DNA of 64,000 nt. Source: Winogradskyella immobilis (GTDB taxonomy: Bacteria > Bacteroidota > Bacteroidia > Flavobacteriales > Flavobacteriaceae). The stretch lies in contig NZ_JAIQXX010000011.1 of the NCBI RefSeq assembly GCF_021887715.1, positions 24,662 through 88,661 on the forward strand, given 5' to 3'. Within the stretch, counting starts at the first letter, position 1. The number at the start of each line of letters is the position of its first letter. Positions 28,724-37,347 of the stretch are shown here, piece after piece. A model generated the notes under the pieces. It searched no databases, was not told the origin of the DNA, and was given only the letters and a program-made list of their open reading frames with translations. A program made the translations under genes and the position numbers.

Positions 28724-29614
28724 TTACTTAGAAAATTGCGAAGCAATTTTTTCGGCTTTTCTACTTTCAGAATAATCATAAAAACCTTCGCCTGATTTTA
28801 CACCAAGCTTACCTGCATTTACCATATTTACTAATAATGGGCAAGGTGCATATTTAGGATTTTTAAAACCATCATACATTACATTTAAAATAGATAAACA
28901 AATGTCAAGACCAATAAAATCTGCTAATTGTAGTGGTCCCATTGGATGTGCCATACCTAATTTCATTACCGTATCAATTTCTTCAACACCAGCGACACCA
29001 TTATATAAGGTTTCTATAGCTTCGTTAAGCATAGGCATTAAAATACGGTTTGCAACAAACCCAGGATAATCATTTACTTCTGTAGGTATTTTACCTAATG
29101 TTCGTGACATATCCATAATGGTATTAGTCACTTCATCACTAGTATTATATCCACGAATAATCTCTACAAGTTTCATAATTGGCACAGGGTTCATAAAATG
29201 CATACCAATGACCATTTCTGGTCGCGATGTCACTGCAGCTATTTGAGTTATAGAGATTGAAGATGTATTTGTTGCTAAGATGGTATCATCTGGGCAAGCT
29301 TCATCTAATTGCCTAAAAATATTTAGTTTTAAATCTAAATTTTCTGTAGCAGCTTCTACAACTAGGCTTGCATATTCCACACCAGCTGTGATATCTGTAA
29401 ATGTTGTAATATTCCCTAAAGTTTCTACTTTATCGGCTTCAGTAATACGTTCTTTAGCTACCATTCTGTCTAGATTTCTAGTAATGGTATCGATACCGCG
29501 TTTTAATGATGCTTCACTAATATCTATAAGTTGAACTTTAAAACCAGATTGAGCAAAAGTGTGAGCAATACCGTTTCCCATGGTTCCGGCTCCTATAACT
29601 GCTACGTTTTTCAT
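28724..29614 (-). CDS. 3-hydroxybutyryl-CoA dehydrogenase
   Basis: The 296-residue protein oxidises L-3-hydroxyacyl-CoA to 3-oxoacyl-CoA with NAD+. It has the Rossmann motif GAGTMGNGIAHTFAQSG at 7-23, the catalytic His in GMHFMNPVPIMKLVEIIRG, ATNTSSISIT and the C-terminal helical domain (GLDICLSILNVMYDGF, GEGFYDYS). Length fits the Hbd/PaaH group. A dispersed-type palindrome separates it from the Gfo/Idh gene upstream in transcription. Which pathway it serves (beta-oxidation or butyrate-type) cannot be decided. Confidence 0.92.
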   Translation of the reverse strand: MKNVAVIGAGTMGNGIAHTFAQSGFKVQLIDISEASLKRGIDTITRNLDRMVAKERITEADKVETLGNITTFTDITAGVEYASLVVEAATENLDLKLNIFRQLDEACPDDTILATNTSSISITQIAAVTSRPEMVIGMHFMNPVPIMKLVEIIRGYNTSDEVTNTIMDMSRTLGKIPTEVNDYPGFVANRILMPMLNEAIETLYNGVAGVEEIDTVMKLGMAHPMGPLQLADFIGLDICLSILNVMYDGFKNPKYAPCPLLVNMVNAGKLGVKSGEGFYDYSESRKAEKIASQFSK

Positions 29615-29631
29615 TTAAAAATTTATTTTTT

Positions 29632-29651
29632 ATTCCCACGAAAGTGAGAAT
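29632..29651. repeat. Imperfect palindrome of a dispersed flavobacterial type
   Basis: ATTCCCAC (29632-29639), GAAA loop and GTGAGAAT (29644-29651) form an imperfect hairpin. Elements of the form ATTCCCxC...GxGGGAAT are, from general knowledge, scattered between genes in this family. Only one such copy and a diverged one near 55.63 kb are visible here. Confidence 0.4.
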
Positions 29652-29681
29652 CTGTTATTATTTACTTTTTTCTTAAGAAAA

Positions 29682-29697
29682 TCCCTTTTTCAAGGGA
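29682..29697 (-). terminator. Terminator of the Gfo/Idh/MocA gene
   Basis: Arms TCCCTT (29682-29687) and AAGGGA (29692-29697) with a four-base loop, followed on the minus strand by TTTTCTT. It sits immediately beyond the TAA of the gene at 29699. Confidence 0.6.
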
Positions 29698-29698
29698 A

Positions 29699-30658
29699 TT
29701 AAAACTGATTGATAATCATATTTGCCACACGCAAAGCTTCTGTACCATCGTGTAGTGTAACAATCGGTTTTGTATTATTATTTATGGCATCAGCAAATGT
29801 TTCTAATTCGTCTAAGATGGCATTGTTATTTGCTATTTCAGGGTTATTAAAATAGATTTGTTTTTTTACGCCTTCAGCATTCTGAAGAATCATATCAAAA
29901 TCTCCAGGCTGTTCAGGTGCATCTTTCATTTTTACAACTTCACATTTCTTTTCTAAAAAGTCTACAGAAATATATGCATCTTTTTGGAAGAACCGTGTTT
30001 TACGCATGTTTTTTAATGAAATACGACTTGCTGTTAGATTAGCAACACAACCGTTTTTAAATTCAATACGTGCATTGGCAATATCAGGTGTATCACTAAC
30101 AACAGAAACGCCACTTGCAGAAACATGTTTTACAGGAGAATTAACAACACTAAGTATTATGTCAATATCATGAATCATCAAATCTAAAACGACAGGAACG
30201 TCTGTTCCTCTAGGATTAAATTCAGCCAAACGATGTGTTTCAATAAACATCGGGTTTTCAATCTGATTTTTAACACCTATAAATGCAGGATTAAAACGTT
30301 CTACATGGCCTACTTGACCTTTTACATTATTTTCGGCGACTAAAGTCCGTAATATTTCTGCTTCTTCTACAGTATTGGTAATTGGTTTTTCAACAAAAAT
30401 GTGCTTACCTTTAGAAATGGCCTGCTTTGCACAATCATAATGCGAAAGAGTAGGAGTTACAATATCTACAATATCTACAGCGTCAATTAAACCTTCAATA
30501 GTATTAAAATATGTGTAACCAAACTCTTCTACAACGCGTTTTGCATTTTCTACATCGGCATCATAGAAACCAATAAGTTCGTATTTATCAGATTGGTTTA
30601 ATAATCTAAGATGAATTTTCCCAAGATGACCAGCACCAAGAACACCAGCTTTTAGCAT
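29699..30658 (-). CDS. Gfo/Idh/MocA family oxidoreductase
   Basis: The 319-residue NAD(P)-dependent oxidoreductase has the Rossmann motif GVLGAGHLGKIHLRLL, the family motif EKPITNT near residue 92 and a C-terminal substrate domain with a catalytic-like LDLMIHDIDIIL. The substrate is probably a sugar or sugar-like compound, but the motifs do not identify it. A -7-like box TATTTTTG lies at 30674-30681, and a terminator follows the gene, so it is likely transcribed alone. Confidence 0.85.
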   Translation of the reverse strand: MLKAGVLGAGHLGKIHLRLLNQSDKYELIGFYDADVENAKRVVEEFGYTYFNTIEGLIDAVDIVDIVTPTLSHYDCAKQAISKGKHIFVEKPITNTVEEAEILRTLVAENNVKGQVGHVERFNPAFIGVKNQIENPMFIETHRLAEFNPRGTDVPVVLDLMIHDIDIILSVVNSPVKHVSASGVSVVSDTPDIANARIEFKNGCVANLTASRISLKNMRKTRFFQKDAYISVDFLEKKCEVVKMKDAPEQPGDFDMILQNAEGVKKQIYFNNPEIANNNAILDELETFADAINNNTKPIVTLHDGTEALRVANMIINQF

Positions 30659-30673
30659 ACGTTTAGTTTTTCA

Positions 30674-30681
30674 CAAAAATA
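30674..30681 (-). promoter_or_regulatory. Candidate -7 box TATTTTTG of the Gfo/Idh/MocA gene
   Basis: On the minus strand TATTTTTG fits TAnnTTTG and lies 15 bases before the ATG at 30658. Confidence 0.35.
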
Positions 30682-30825
30682 GTTGTTTTGATTTAGTTTT
30701 TTTATAATGAAAATGTAAAATAATAGAGATATGATCTAGATGTTTAAAAATTAACTAGAATCTTTAAGCTTACACTTTGAACTTGTTTTGCTTTAATTTA
30801 ATTTAGCTTTAACTAAACGATAGCA

Positions 30826-31467
30826 TTGAAAGATACATTTAAGCATAAAGGTATGCGCCAGAAATTGGTTGACGTACTGATAAAAAAGGGAATTAAAGAC
30901 GAAAAAGTATTAAGAGCTATTAGCGAAATACCGAGGCATTTATTTATGGATTCTGGCTTTTTAGATCATGCGTATCAAGATAAAGCATTTCCTATAGCGG
31001 CAGATCAAACAATCTCACAACCTTATACAGTAGCTTTTCAATCCGAATTATTAAAGATTAATTCTGGAGACAAAATTTTAGAAATTGGCACAGGTAGTGG
31101 ATACCAAACAGCGGTGTTGTGTTTACTTGGAGCAAAAGTCTTTAGCATTGAACGACAAAAAGAGTTATTTAAAAAGACATCTAAATTTCTTCCTAAGTTA
31201 GGCTATAGAGCTAAGAAACTTGTTTTTGGTGATGGTTACAAAGGAATGCCTGAAGAAGCTCCATTTAAAAGTATTATTGTTACAGCCGGCGCTCCATTTG
31301 TACCTAATCCATTATTAGCACAGTTGGAGATTGGTGGACGTTTGGTTATACCTGTTGGTGAAGATGTGCAAACTATGACACTATTTATACGAAAAGGGTT
31401 GAAAGAATTTGAAAAACACGAACTTGGAGAGTTTCGGTTTGTTCCTTTACTAGAAGACAAAAATTAA
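30826..31467 (+). CDS. pcm: Protein-L-isoaspartate O-methyltransferase Pcm
   Basis: Pcm methylates isoaspartyl residues in aged proteins to allow repair. The 213-residue protein has the family's ISQPYTVAF substrate-binding motif, the SAM loop ILEIGTGSGYQTAVL and IIVTAGAPFVPNPLLAQLEIGGRLVIPVG near the C-terminus. The start is TTG at 30826, since the first ATG (codon 10) would remove a conserved helix. It converges on the GNAT gene at 31472 with only four bases between the stops. Confidence 0.94.
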   Translation: MKDTFKHKGMRQKLVDVLIKKGIKDEKVLRAISEIPRHLFMDSGFLDHAYQDKAFPIAADQTISQPYTVAFQSELLKINSGDKILEIGTGSGYQTAVLCLLGAKVFSIERQKELFKKTSKFLPKLGYRAKKLVFGDGYKGMPEEAPFKSIIVTAGAPFVPNPLLAQLEIGGRLVIPVGEDVQTMTLFIRKGLKEFEKHELGEFRFVPLLEDKN

Positions 31468-31471
31468 ATGC

Positions 31472-31969
31472 CTATGCAATGATTTTTTTCATAATATAAT
31501 CATCCATAACATAACCATTGCCTATGTCTTGCACTACAGCATCTATAGTTTTGAAACCTGTTTTTTTATAAGCTTTAATGGAATTAGTATTGTATTTGTT
31601 TACCGTTAAGTAAATAGAATTACATTTTTGTTTTAAGGCTTGTAATTCAATAAAAGACATGGCAATTTTACCAATACCATGTCCTCTATAATCTTTAGAC
31701 ACATATATTTTACTCAAAAACAAAGTAGACTTTTCTTTTTTTATTGAAATATAACCTACGTTATTTTGGTGATGTATAATCTTAAAATACTGATAATCCT
31801 CTTCTTTAATCTGTTGTTGTATTGCTTGTGTAGATTGAAATTTATCTAGCATATATACTACTTGTTCTACACCAATGATAGGTGTATAGTGTTCATGCCA
31901 AATCACATTTGCTAATTCTGCAATAGTGTTGTAATCATCTATAGTTTTAGCACTACAAATCTCTGTCAT
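31472..31969 (-). CDS. GNAT family N-acetyltransferase
   Basis: The 165-residue protein shows the GNAT core: YFKIIHHQNNVGYISI, LSKIYVSKDYRGHGIGKIAMSF with the acetyl-CoA loop RGHGIG, and IYLTVNKYNTNSIKAYKKTGF. The substrate is unknown. Its ATG shares a base with the stop of the CocE-like gene at 31969, so the two are co-transcribed and translationally coupled. Confidence 0.87.
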   Translation of the reverse strand: MTEICSAKTIDDYNTIAELANVIWHEHYTPIIGVEQVVYMLDKFQSTQAIQQQIKEEDYQYFKIIHHQNNVGYISIKKEKSTLFLSKIYVSKDYRGHGIGKIAMSFIELQALKQKCNSIYLTVNKYNTNSIKAYKKTGFKTIDAVVQDIGNGYVMDDYIMKKIIA

Positions 31970-33804
31970 TAATTACTAGTAGCCTTTTTTAATACGGTTT
32001 TACCTCCAACTACAGGAAGTGTTAAACTTGTTTTATTGAGTTGAATATTTAATTCGGTTCCAGGTTCTGGATGTAATGTAAATTCTGGATCACTAGAAAA
32101 AATCATTAAACCAATTTGTTGTCCTTTTTTAATGATTTGATCGTCGGGTTGTAAATCAAAATTCACAGTATAGAATTGTCCAGGCACCAAATCTTCTTCT
32201 TCTGTTAATGATTTATGGTTTTTAGGATCGGCCCAGTTTCTAGTAATTAAATTATCAGTAATTTTTAAATCTTCACCTTCTTGCCAAGGTAATGATACTA
32301 ACCAAACAGATAAGTTTGCAGCAGATTTACTACTTGATAATGTAATGCTCACTTTTGATACTCCAGAAATATGAACGTCTTCTGTTAATGGGGCTGTTAC
32401 ATATAATAAACGGTTGTTAGAACTTTCCGCTTTAGCTAAAGCTTTTCCGGTATAGTTAACATTATCCGTTAACTTTTCTACTGTACTACTTGCTTTTCCA
32501 AGGGTTAGACCACCAACTCCATTTCCGCCTTCGGTTAAATTCAATGTAACATTTGATGCTTCAGGATTCGGATAATCTTTATATGCAGTAGGTTGCTGTC
32601 TATCGTCGTACTCTCTAACGATATAAGCTTTATTTTCAGCTTTATCTATACCATTATCAATACCGTGTAAATATTTAGTAAACCATTTGTTCATCATTGA
32701 TGTTGGTGGAGGTCCACCATGACCATTTTGATGATAATAGATCATACTAGGTAAGCCCATTTCTTGTGCTTTTTTATAAATACGATAGCTGTGTTCTGGC
32801 ATTACATTCCAGTCGTTAAAACCGTGAGACATGAGTAAAGCGGCTTTCATGTTTTTCATTTTTGGTAAATAATCACGATTGTGCCAAAAATCGTTCATAT
32901 CTCCAGTTTCTCGATCCATGCCATTTTTTAATTCTGTATCACGAATGGTTTTATTATTGTAAGCGCGTTTGTCTTCATCTCCACTATGAACAAAATCGTA
33001 AAGCACATCAATGTCTTCGCCTAAATACCCACCTGGCGAGCGTACCAATCCGTTAGAGCGGTAATAATGATAAGATGAAGTATTTGGTGCAATAGGAATA
33101 ATAACTTCCAAGCCTTCAACGCCTGTTGTCGCTGCAGCTAAAGGTAAAGTACCGTTGTATGATGTGCCTGTCATGCCTACTTTTCCTGTAGACCAAAAGG
33201 CTTTTACTTCTTCAGTTCCGTTACGTTCGGTAAAGCCTTTAGCCTTACCTGTTAGCCATTGTACTACTGCTTTTGGAGCTAATTCTTCGTTTAATCCACC
33301 AATGGTAGGTGCACCATCAGATAAGCCTGTTCCTGGAGACGAAGAATGCACAACGATATAACCTCTTGGCACCCATTTTCTGATGTGCGAATTTGAAATA
33401 ATTGGACGCTTACCTCTACGCTTTACTTCTGGGTGATGACGCTCTTTTGCAGATGCTCCCAATTCTATTTTTACATCCCACATGGTTCCTGGTTCATCAC
33501 CAGCAACTCCAGCAAAATATGGACTCGTCACATAAATTACAGGCAATTTTAGGTTTTCGGTTTCAGTTTGACTTGGACGTGTTACAGAAACATGCATACG
33601 ATCTTTTTCGCCATCTCCATCCGTATCAAAATCGGTTTCTACCCATAAGTCATGGCGTAACCAATCTTCTTGATTACTGAATGCTTCTACAATTTGAGCT
33701 TCACCGTCTTTAAAAACGGGTTTTACTTTTTCTTGTGCACAACTTAAAATAGAAAATGCTAATGCAATAACTAATAATGAATTAGATTTTAGTAAGAGTT
33801 TCAT
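31969..33804 (-). CDS. CocE/NonD family hydrolase (X-Pro dipeptidyl-peptidase S15-like), lipoprotein
   Basis: The 611-residue protein begins with a lipoprotein signal (AFSILSC, Cys22). The alpha/beta hydrolase domain has the nucleophile in MTGTSYNGT (Ser215 by count), with HGFNDWNV and YYHQNGHGG supplying likely acid and His. The C-terminal jelly-roll domain (about 420-600) is typical of the CocE/Xaa-Pro dipeptidyl-peptidase group. It would cleave esters or X-Pro peptides at the cell surface or in the periplasm. It is followed by the GNAT gene with a one-base overlap. Confidence 0.88.
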   Translation of the reverse strand: MKLLLKSNSLLVIALAFSILSCAQEKVKPVFKDGEAQIVEAFSNQEDWLRHDLWVETDFDTDGDGEKDRMHVSVTRPSQTETENLKLPVIYVTSPYFAGVAGDEPGTMWDVKIELGASAKERHHPEVKRRGKRPIISNSHIRKWVPRGYIVVHSSSPGTGLSDGAPTIGGLNEELAPKAVVQWLTGKAKGFTERNGTEEVKAFWSTGKVGMTGTSYNGTLPLAAATTGVEGLEVIIPIAPNTSSYHYYRSNGLVRSPGGYLGEDIDVLYDFVHSGDEDKRAYNNKTIRDTELKNGMDRETGDMNDFWHNRDYLPKMKNMKAALLMSHGFNDWNVMPEHSYRIYKKAQEMGLPSMIYYHQNGHGGPPPTSMMNKWFTKYLHGIDNGIDKAENKAYIVREYDDRQQPTAYKDYPNPEASNVTLNLTEGGNGVGGLTLGKASSTVEKLTDNVNYTGKALAKAESSNNRLLYVTAPLTEDVHISGVSKVSITLSSSKSAANLSVWLVSLPWQEGEDLKITDNLITRNWADPKNHKSLTEEEDLVPGQFYTVNFDLQPDDQIIKKGQQIGLMIFSSDPEFTLHPEPGTELNIQLNKTSLTLPVVGGKTVLKKATSN

Positions 33805-33951
33805 GTGTAAATGGTTTTTATGTGTAAAAAATATCTTGCTAAAATTAATAACTTCTAGCAGATATATAATAGTCTATAACAGATAATTAAGATTAATTTG
33901 GTAAATATGCTTTAGGAATAAGATTTTCTTCAGGTTATTGTATCCTTATAA

Positions 33952-34410
33952 TTATCGAAAATTTTTCTTAATCCGATCTAAATCACGTTTGTTATCTCGG
34001 TCCTTAATGGTTTCGCGTTTATCAAACAACTTTTTTCCTTTAGCTAACGAGATTTCTAGCTTGGCAAATCCTTTCTCATTTATATAAAGCCTTAGCGGAA
34101 TTATAGTAAGTCCTTTGGCTTCAATATCGCGCTGTAATTTTTTTAGTTCTTTTTTATTGAGTAATAATTTGCGTTCAGCTTTAGGTTTATGGTTATAGTA
34201 ATTACCATAAGCATATTCTTCAACAGTCATATTAATTACAAATAACTCGCCACCTTCATTAAACTCACAAAAGCTTTCAGCAATGGACGCTTTACTGGCA
34301 CGAATAGACTTAATTTCTGTGCCAGAAAGTACAATGCCAGCCGTATATTTATCTAATATTTCGTACTGAAACCTTGCTTTTTTATTGAGTATGTTTACCG
34401 TTTTTTGCAT
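33952..34410 (-). CDS. smpB: SsrA-binding protein SmpB
   Basis: SmpB binds tmRNA and delivers it to stalled ribosomes. The product starts MQKTVNILNKKARFQYEI and has the RNA-binding barrel with AGIVLSGTEIKSIRASKASIAESF, ending in the basic tail KGKKLFDKRETIKDRDNKRDLDRIKK. The ATG at 34410 was chosen over an in-frame TTG at 34419 because the -7 box TACCTTTG covers 34417-34424 on this strand. Length is 152 residues, normal for the family. Confidence 0.96.
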   Translation of the reverse strand: MQKTVNILNKKARFQYEILDKYTAGIVLSGTEIKSIRASKASIAESFCEFNEGGELFVINMTVEEYAYGNYYNHKPKAERKLLLNKKELKKLQRDIEAKGLTIIPLRLYINEKGFAKLEISLAKGKKLFDKRETIKDRDNKRDLDRIKKNFR

Positions 34411-34416
34411 GGTCGA

Positions 34417-34424
34417 CAAAGGTA
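34417..34424 (-). promoter_or_regulatory. Candidate -7 box TACCTTTG of smpB
   Basis: On the minus strand TACCTTTG fits TAnnTTTG. It ends seven bases before the smpB ATG at 34410, so the message would be leaderless or nearly so. Confidence 0.5.
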
Positions 34425-34501
34425 TATAATTTATAATTATTTTAGGGTTATAGTGTTATCTATTGACTAGTTTTACGACTCAAATTTTTTAAAATCATAC
34501 C

Positions 34502-35260
34502 ATGAAACCTATCTATACTTTATTTATACTCGTATTATTTTTTAATTGCAAATCCGAAAAAACAGAAAAGGTATTAACTGCTGATGCAATTGTCAATACA
34601 TCTATTGATATTTCAGGAGGTAATAAAGTCCCTAATTCTAAAATTAGTTTTGATTTTAGAGGACGCAAATATTTAGCAACCCGAAATAATGGAGCTTTTG
34701 TTTTAGGACGTGTAATAACTACAGAAACTAACGATTCTATTTTTGATTTGTTAAGCAATGACAGTTTTGAACGCTTTATTAATGATGAATTAATTACCGT
34801 TGCAGATTCTATGATTCCGAGATATTCAGCTTCTGTAAACTCTGTACATTATTTTTCTGTTTTACCTTATGGTTTAAATGATAAAGCAGTACATAAAGAG
34901 TTATTAGGAGAAGAATCCATAAAAGAAAAACTGTATTATAAAATAAAAGTAACGTTTTCTAAAGAAGGTGGAGGAGAAGATTATGATGATGAATTTATGT
35001 ATTGGATTAGTAAAGATGACCACAAGGTTGATTTCGTAGCTTATTCTTATGCAGAAGATGATGGTGTTGGTATTCGTTATAGAGAAGCTTATAATGAACG
35101 AATAGTCAATGGAGTTCGTTTTGTAGATTATAACAACTATAAACCAGACGCTTCAGTAAAAAGTCTTTTAAATTTAGGACAATTATTTGAAGACGGAAAA
35201 TTGCAATTATTGTCTAAAATAGAATTAGAAGCAATTACAGTAGATTTAATCGATAACTAA
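34502..35260 (+). CDS. DUF6503-like lipoprotein of unknown function
   Basis: The 252-residue product has a lipoprotein signal (LFILVLFFNC, Cys16), then a beta-rich domain with an odd number of conserved aromatic segments (ISFDFRGRKYLATR, YYKIKVTFSKEGGGEDYDDEFMYWI, VNGVRFVDYNNYKPD), resembling the DUF6503 family and loosely the LolA/outer-membrane lipoprotein fold. Function is unknown. It converges with the SixA-like gene and overlaps it by 15 bases at the 3' ends. Confidence 0.7.
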   Translation: MKPIYTLFILVLFFNCKSEKTEKVLTADAIVNTSIDISGGNKVPNSKISFDFRGRKYLATRNNGAFVLGRVITTETNDSIFDLLSNDSFERFINDELITVADSMIPRYSASVNSVHYFSVLPYGLNDKAVHKELLGEESIKEKLYYKIKVTFSKEGGGEDYDDEFMYWISKDDHKVDFVAYSYAEDDGVGIRYREAYNERIVNGVRFVDYNNYKPDASVKSLLNLGQLFEDGKLQLLSKIELEAITVDLIDN

Positions 35261-35758
35261 TACCGTTGACGATTTAGTACTACCAGATACCGTTACAATA
35301 TAAATATTAGAATTATTGTCGTCGGCAATAGGTCTATACTTTTCTTCACCAATTAAAGCATTAGTAAACATTGGAGTGGTATTGCTATGGCCAACAACCA
35401 ATACGGTTTTGCCTTTAGTTTTAGTCATAAATTCTTCAATTTTTAAATCTCTAGGATCATAAAAACTAACTTCTAAATTATTAGCTACAGCTGTTGGTTT
35501 AGCAGTCTCTTTTGTTCTATTATAATTAGTAGAAAACACCATATCAAACTTCACATTTTTTAGCACATTACTCCAGTTTTCGGCACGTTTAACACCTTTT
35601 TCTATTAAATGTGGATCTCTATTAGTTTTGTCGTTTCTATCTTTTTCAGCATGACGAATTAAATAATATGTGGATGTATTCTCATTAGATTGATCTTGTT
35701 GCGCATTTATATTTAATGCAAAAAGAAGTACAAAAAGAAGAACGGTTAACTTTTTCAT
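35246..35758 (-). CDS. SixA-like histidine phosphatase superfamily protein, secreted
   Basis: The 170-residue protein has a signal peptide (LLFVLLFALNINAQ) and a phosphoglycerate mutase-like core with the catalytic RHAEKDR, and the later VVGHSNTTP supplying the second His. The small size matches SixA-type phosphatases, but the signal peptide puts it in the periplasm, so protein-phosphohistidine is unlikely as the substrate. It overlaps the convergent lipoprotein gene by 15 bases. Confidence 0.85.
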   Translation of the reverse strand: MKKLTVLLFVLLFALNINAQQDQSNENTSTYYLIRHAEKDRNDKTNRDPHLIEKGVKRAENWSNVLKNVKFDMVFSTNYNRTKETAKPTAVANNLEVSFYDPRDLKIEEFMTKTKGKTVLVVGHSNTTPMFTNALIGEEKYRPIADDNNSNIYIVTVSGSTKSSTVLVID

Positions 35759-35780
35759 AAATTATTCATTTAATTTTCCT

Positions 35781-36323
35781 CTAAATTAAGGATTTATATA
35801 ATATAATCATGCCTCTATATTTTTCATGTATACGCTCAAAATTAAGAACACGTGTGTTTTTGATGATGTAATTACATTTTTCATAAAATTTTAAAGCCTG
35901 TATTTGAGTATCCATGGCTTCTAACCAAATGCCACTTTGACCATTCTCTTTTGCTTTTTTATCTACCCAATCAAATAATACTTTAGCAACACCTTTGCCA
36001 TGAGATTCTTCTCCTAAATAAATACGATGAAGATAAGCCGTGTTTTTAGAAAAAGAATGTTCTAAAGTACTATTGTACTTAAAACGGAGTATTCCGTTGA
36101 GGTTTTCTTTATAATACACAAAATAATATTCGGATTGTGGTTCGGATAATTCGTTTTGAAGATTAACCATGCTATAGCAAAAGTTCATATACCAATTACA
36201 ATCTTCATTAACCCATAAATGCCTGTAGAATGGCGGATAAATGCGATGCATTAACTCATGCAATCTAGCCTGATCATCAAGTGTTATAACGCGAAGCTTT
36301 ACATCTTTAGAAATCGATATCAT
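35781..36323 (-). CDS. GNAT family N-acetyltransferase
   Basis: The 180-residue protein has the GNAT core: YYFVYYKENLNGILRFK, YLHRIYLGEESHGKGVAKVLFDWV with the acetyl-CoA loop HGKGVA, and IWLEAMDTQIQALKFYEKCNY. The N-terminal region resembles RimI/RimJ-type relatives but the substrate is unknown. A -7-like box TATATTTG lies at 36343-36350 on this strand. Confidence 0.87.
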   Translation of the reverse strand: MISISKDVKLRVITLDDQARLHELMHRIYPPFYRHLWVNEDCNWYMNFCYSMVNLQNELSEPQSEYYFVYYKENLNGILRFKYNSTLEHSFSKNTAYLHRIYLGEESHGKGVAKVLFDWVDKKAKENGQSGIWLEAMDTQIQALKFYEKCNYIIKNTRVLNFERIHEKYRGMIILYKSLI

Positions 36324-36342
36324 AAATGTGCTAATTCTAACC

Positions 36343-36350
36343 CAAATATA
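36343..36350 (-). promoter_or_regulatory. Candidate -7 box TATATTTG of the GNAT gene
   Basis: On the minus strand TATATTTG fits TAnnTTTG and lies 19 bases before the ATG at 36323, between it and the end of deoC. Confidence 0.35.
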
Positions 36351-36366
36351 ATATTACTATACCATT

Positions 36367-37011
36367 CTAACTCGCTAGAGCTATAGCTACGCCAGCAGAA
36401 GTACCAATGCGTTCTACACCAGCATCAATATATTTACTAGCTGTTTCAGCATCACTAATACCTCCAGATGCTTTTATTTTAATGAAATTACGAACGGTCT
36501 TTTTTATAATCTTCACAGCAGTTAATGTAGCTCCACTTTTAGAGAAACCTGTAGACGTTTTTACAAAGTCCACTTTAGCATCTAAGCAAATTTCACAAGC
36601 TTTAACAATTTCATTTTTAGAAAGTTCACTGATCTCTAAAATAATTTTCAAGGGAACTTTTCCGATTGCAAGTTTTACATTACTGATGTCTTTAAGCAAA
36701 CCTAAATAATTTCTGCTTTTTATAAGACCAATATTCATTACCATATCGATTTCGTCAGCGCCTTGCTCTATAGCTTTTTTTGCTTCAAATATTTTTGCAT
36801 CTGTAGACATGGCACCAAGAGGGAAACCAACAACCGTGCATATTTTTATATCGGAGTGAAGTAATGCTTGCCTCGCTATTGGTACATAACTACTATTAAT
36901 ACAAACAGAGTAAAAATCGTGCTTTTTTGCCTCTTCACAAAGTTGAATAATTTGACGCTCAGTGGCATCACTGTTTAAAAGTGTATGATCTATATATTTA
37001 TTTAATTCCAT
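36367..37011 (-). CDS. deoC: Deoxyribose-phosphate aldolase DeoC
   Basis: DeoC cleaves 2-deoxyribose-5-phosphate to acetaldehyde and glyceraldehyde-3-phosphate in deoxynucleoside breakdown. The 214-residue TIM-barrel protein has the Schiff-base Lys151 in VDFVKTSTGF, Lys180 in KIKASGGI, and Asp89 in DEIDMVMN. Length agrees with the short bacterial DeoC. It is the only gene of the pathway here. The long upstream gap holds a copy of the TGCATTTCATCGA motif about 170 bases before the ATG. Confidence 0.95.
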   Translation of the reverse strand: MELNKYIDHTLLNSDATERQIIQLCEEAKKHDFYSVCINSSYVPIARQALLHSDIKICTVVGFPLGAMSTDAKIFEAKKAIEQGADEIDMVMNIGLIKSRNYLGLLKDISNVKLAIGKVPLKIILEISELSKNEIVKACEICLDAKVDFVKTSTGFSKSGATLTAVKIIKKTVRNFIKIKASGGISDAETASKYIDAGVERIGTSAGVAIALAS

Positions 37012-37347
37012 AACAATTAGATATAGGGTAAAAATTAAAAACTAAAACAATTCTCTAAAAAACAGAGGGATTACCAAGACAAGAATTAATACGTGTCTTT
37101 AGCTTTTGTTGGAATTAAATAGCTCGATAAAATTAACAATTTATCCGTTAAAACGCGTAAAAATCCATTTTTTTTACATGCATTTCATCGAAAACTTTGT
37201 TTTTAAATCCTAATGATTTGAAAATCAATTACGAAAAAAATCACTTTTTTAACGAAATTTATTTTTTTTTGAACGTTATCAATAAAAAAAGCCTTCTAAA
37301 TGTTTATTAAAAGACTTTTTTAAGAAAATAAATATATGATTTAATTA
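37012..37347. other. Intergenic region with shared motif and a terminator
   Basis: No open reading frame with a plausible start is seen in this 336-base gap. It contains the motif TGCATTTCATCGA at 37179-37191 (plus orientation), very AT-rich flanks with an 8-base T run before it, and the terminator of the TraB/GumN gene at 37286-37323. The motif is not followed by a plus-strand gene. Confidence 0.5.
37286..37323 (-). terminator. Terminator of the TraB/GumN gene
   Basis: On the minus strand AAAGTCTTTTAAT pairs with ATTTAGAAGGCTTT by Watson-Crick and G-U pairs around a four-base loop, followed by a T run. It lies 25 bases beyond the stop at 37348. Confidence 0.65.

Noticed and set aside
30659..30825. 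Possible tRNA or regulatory RNA before pcm
   Set aside because: No cloverleaf or riboswitch-like pairing could be drawn; the stretch is simply AT-rich.
34411..34419. Upstream TTG of smpB
   Set aside because: It overlaps the -7 box and adds three non-conserved residues.
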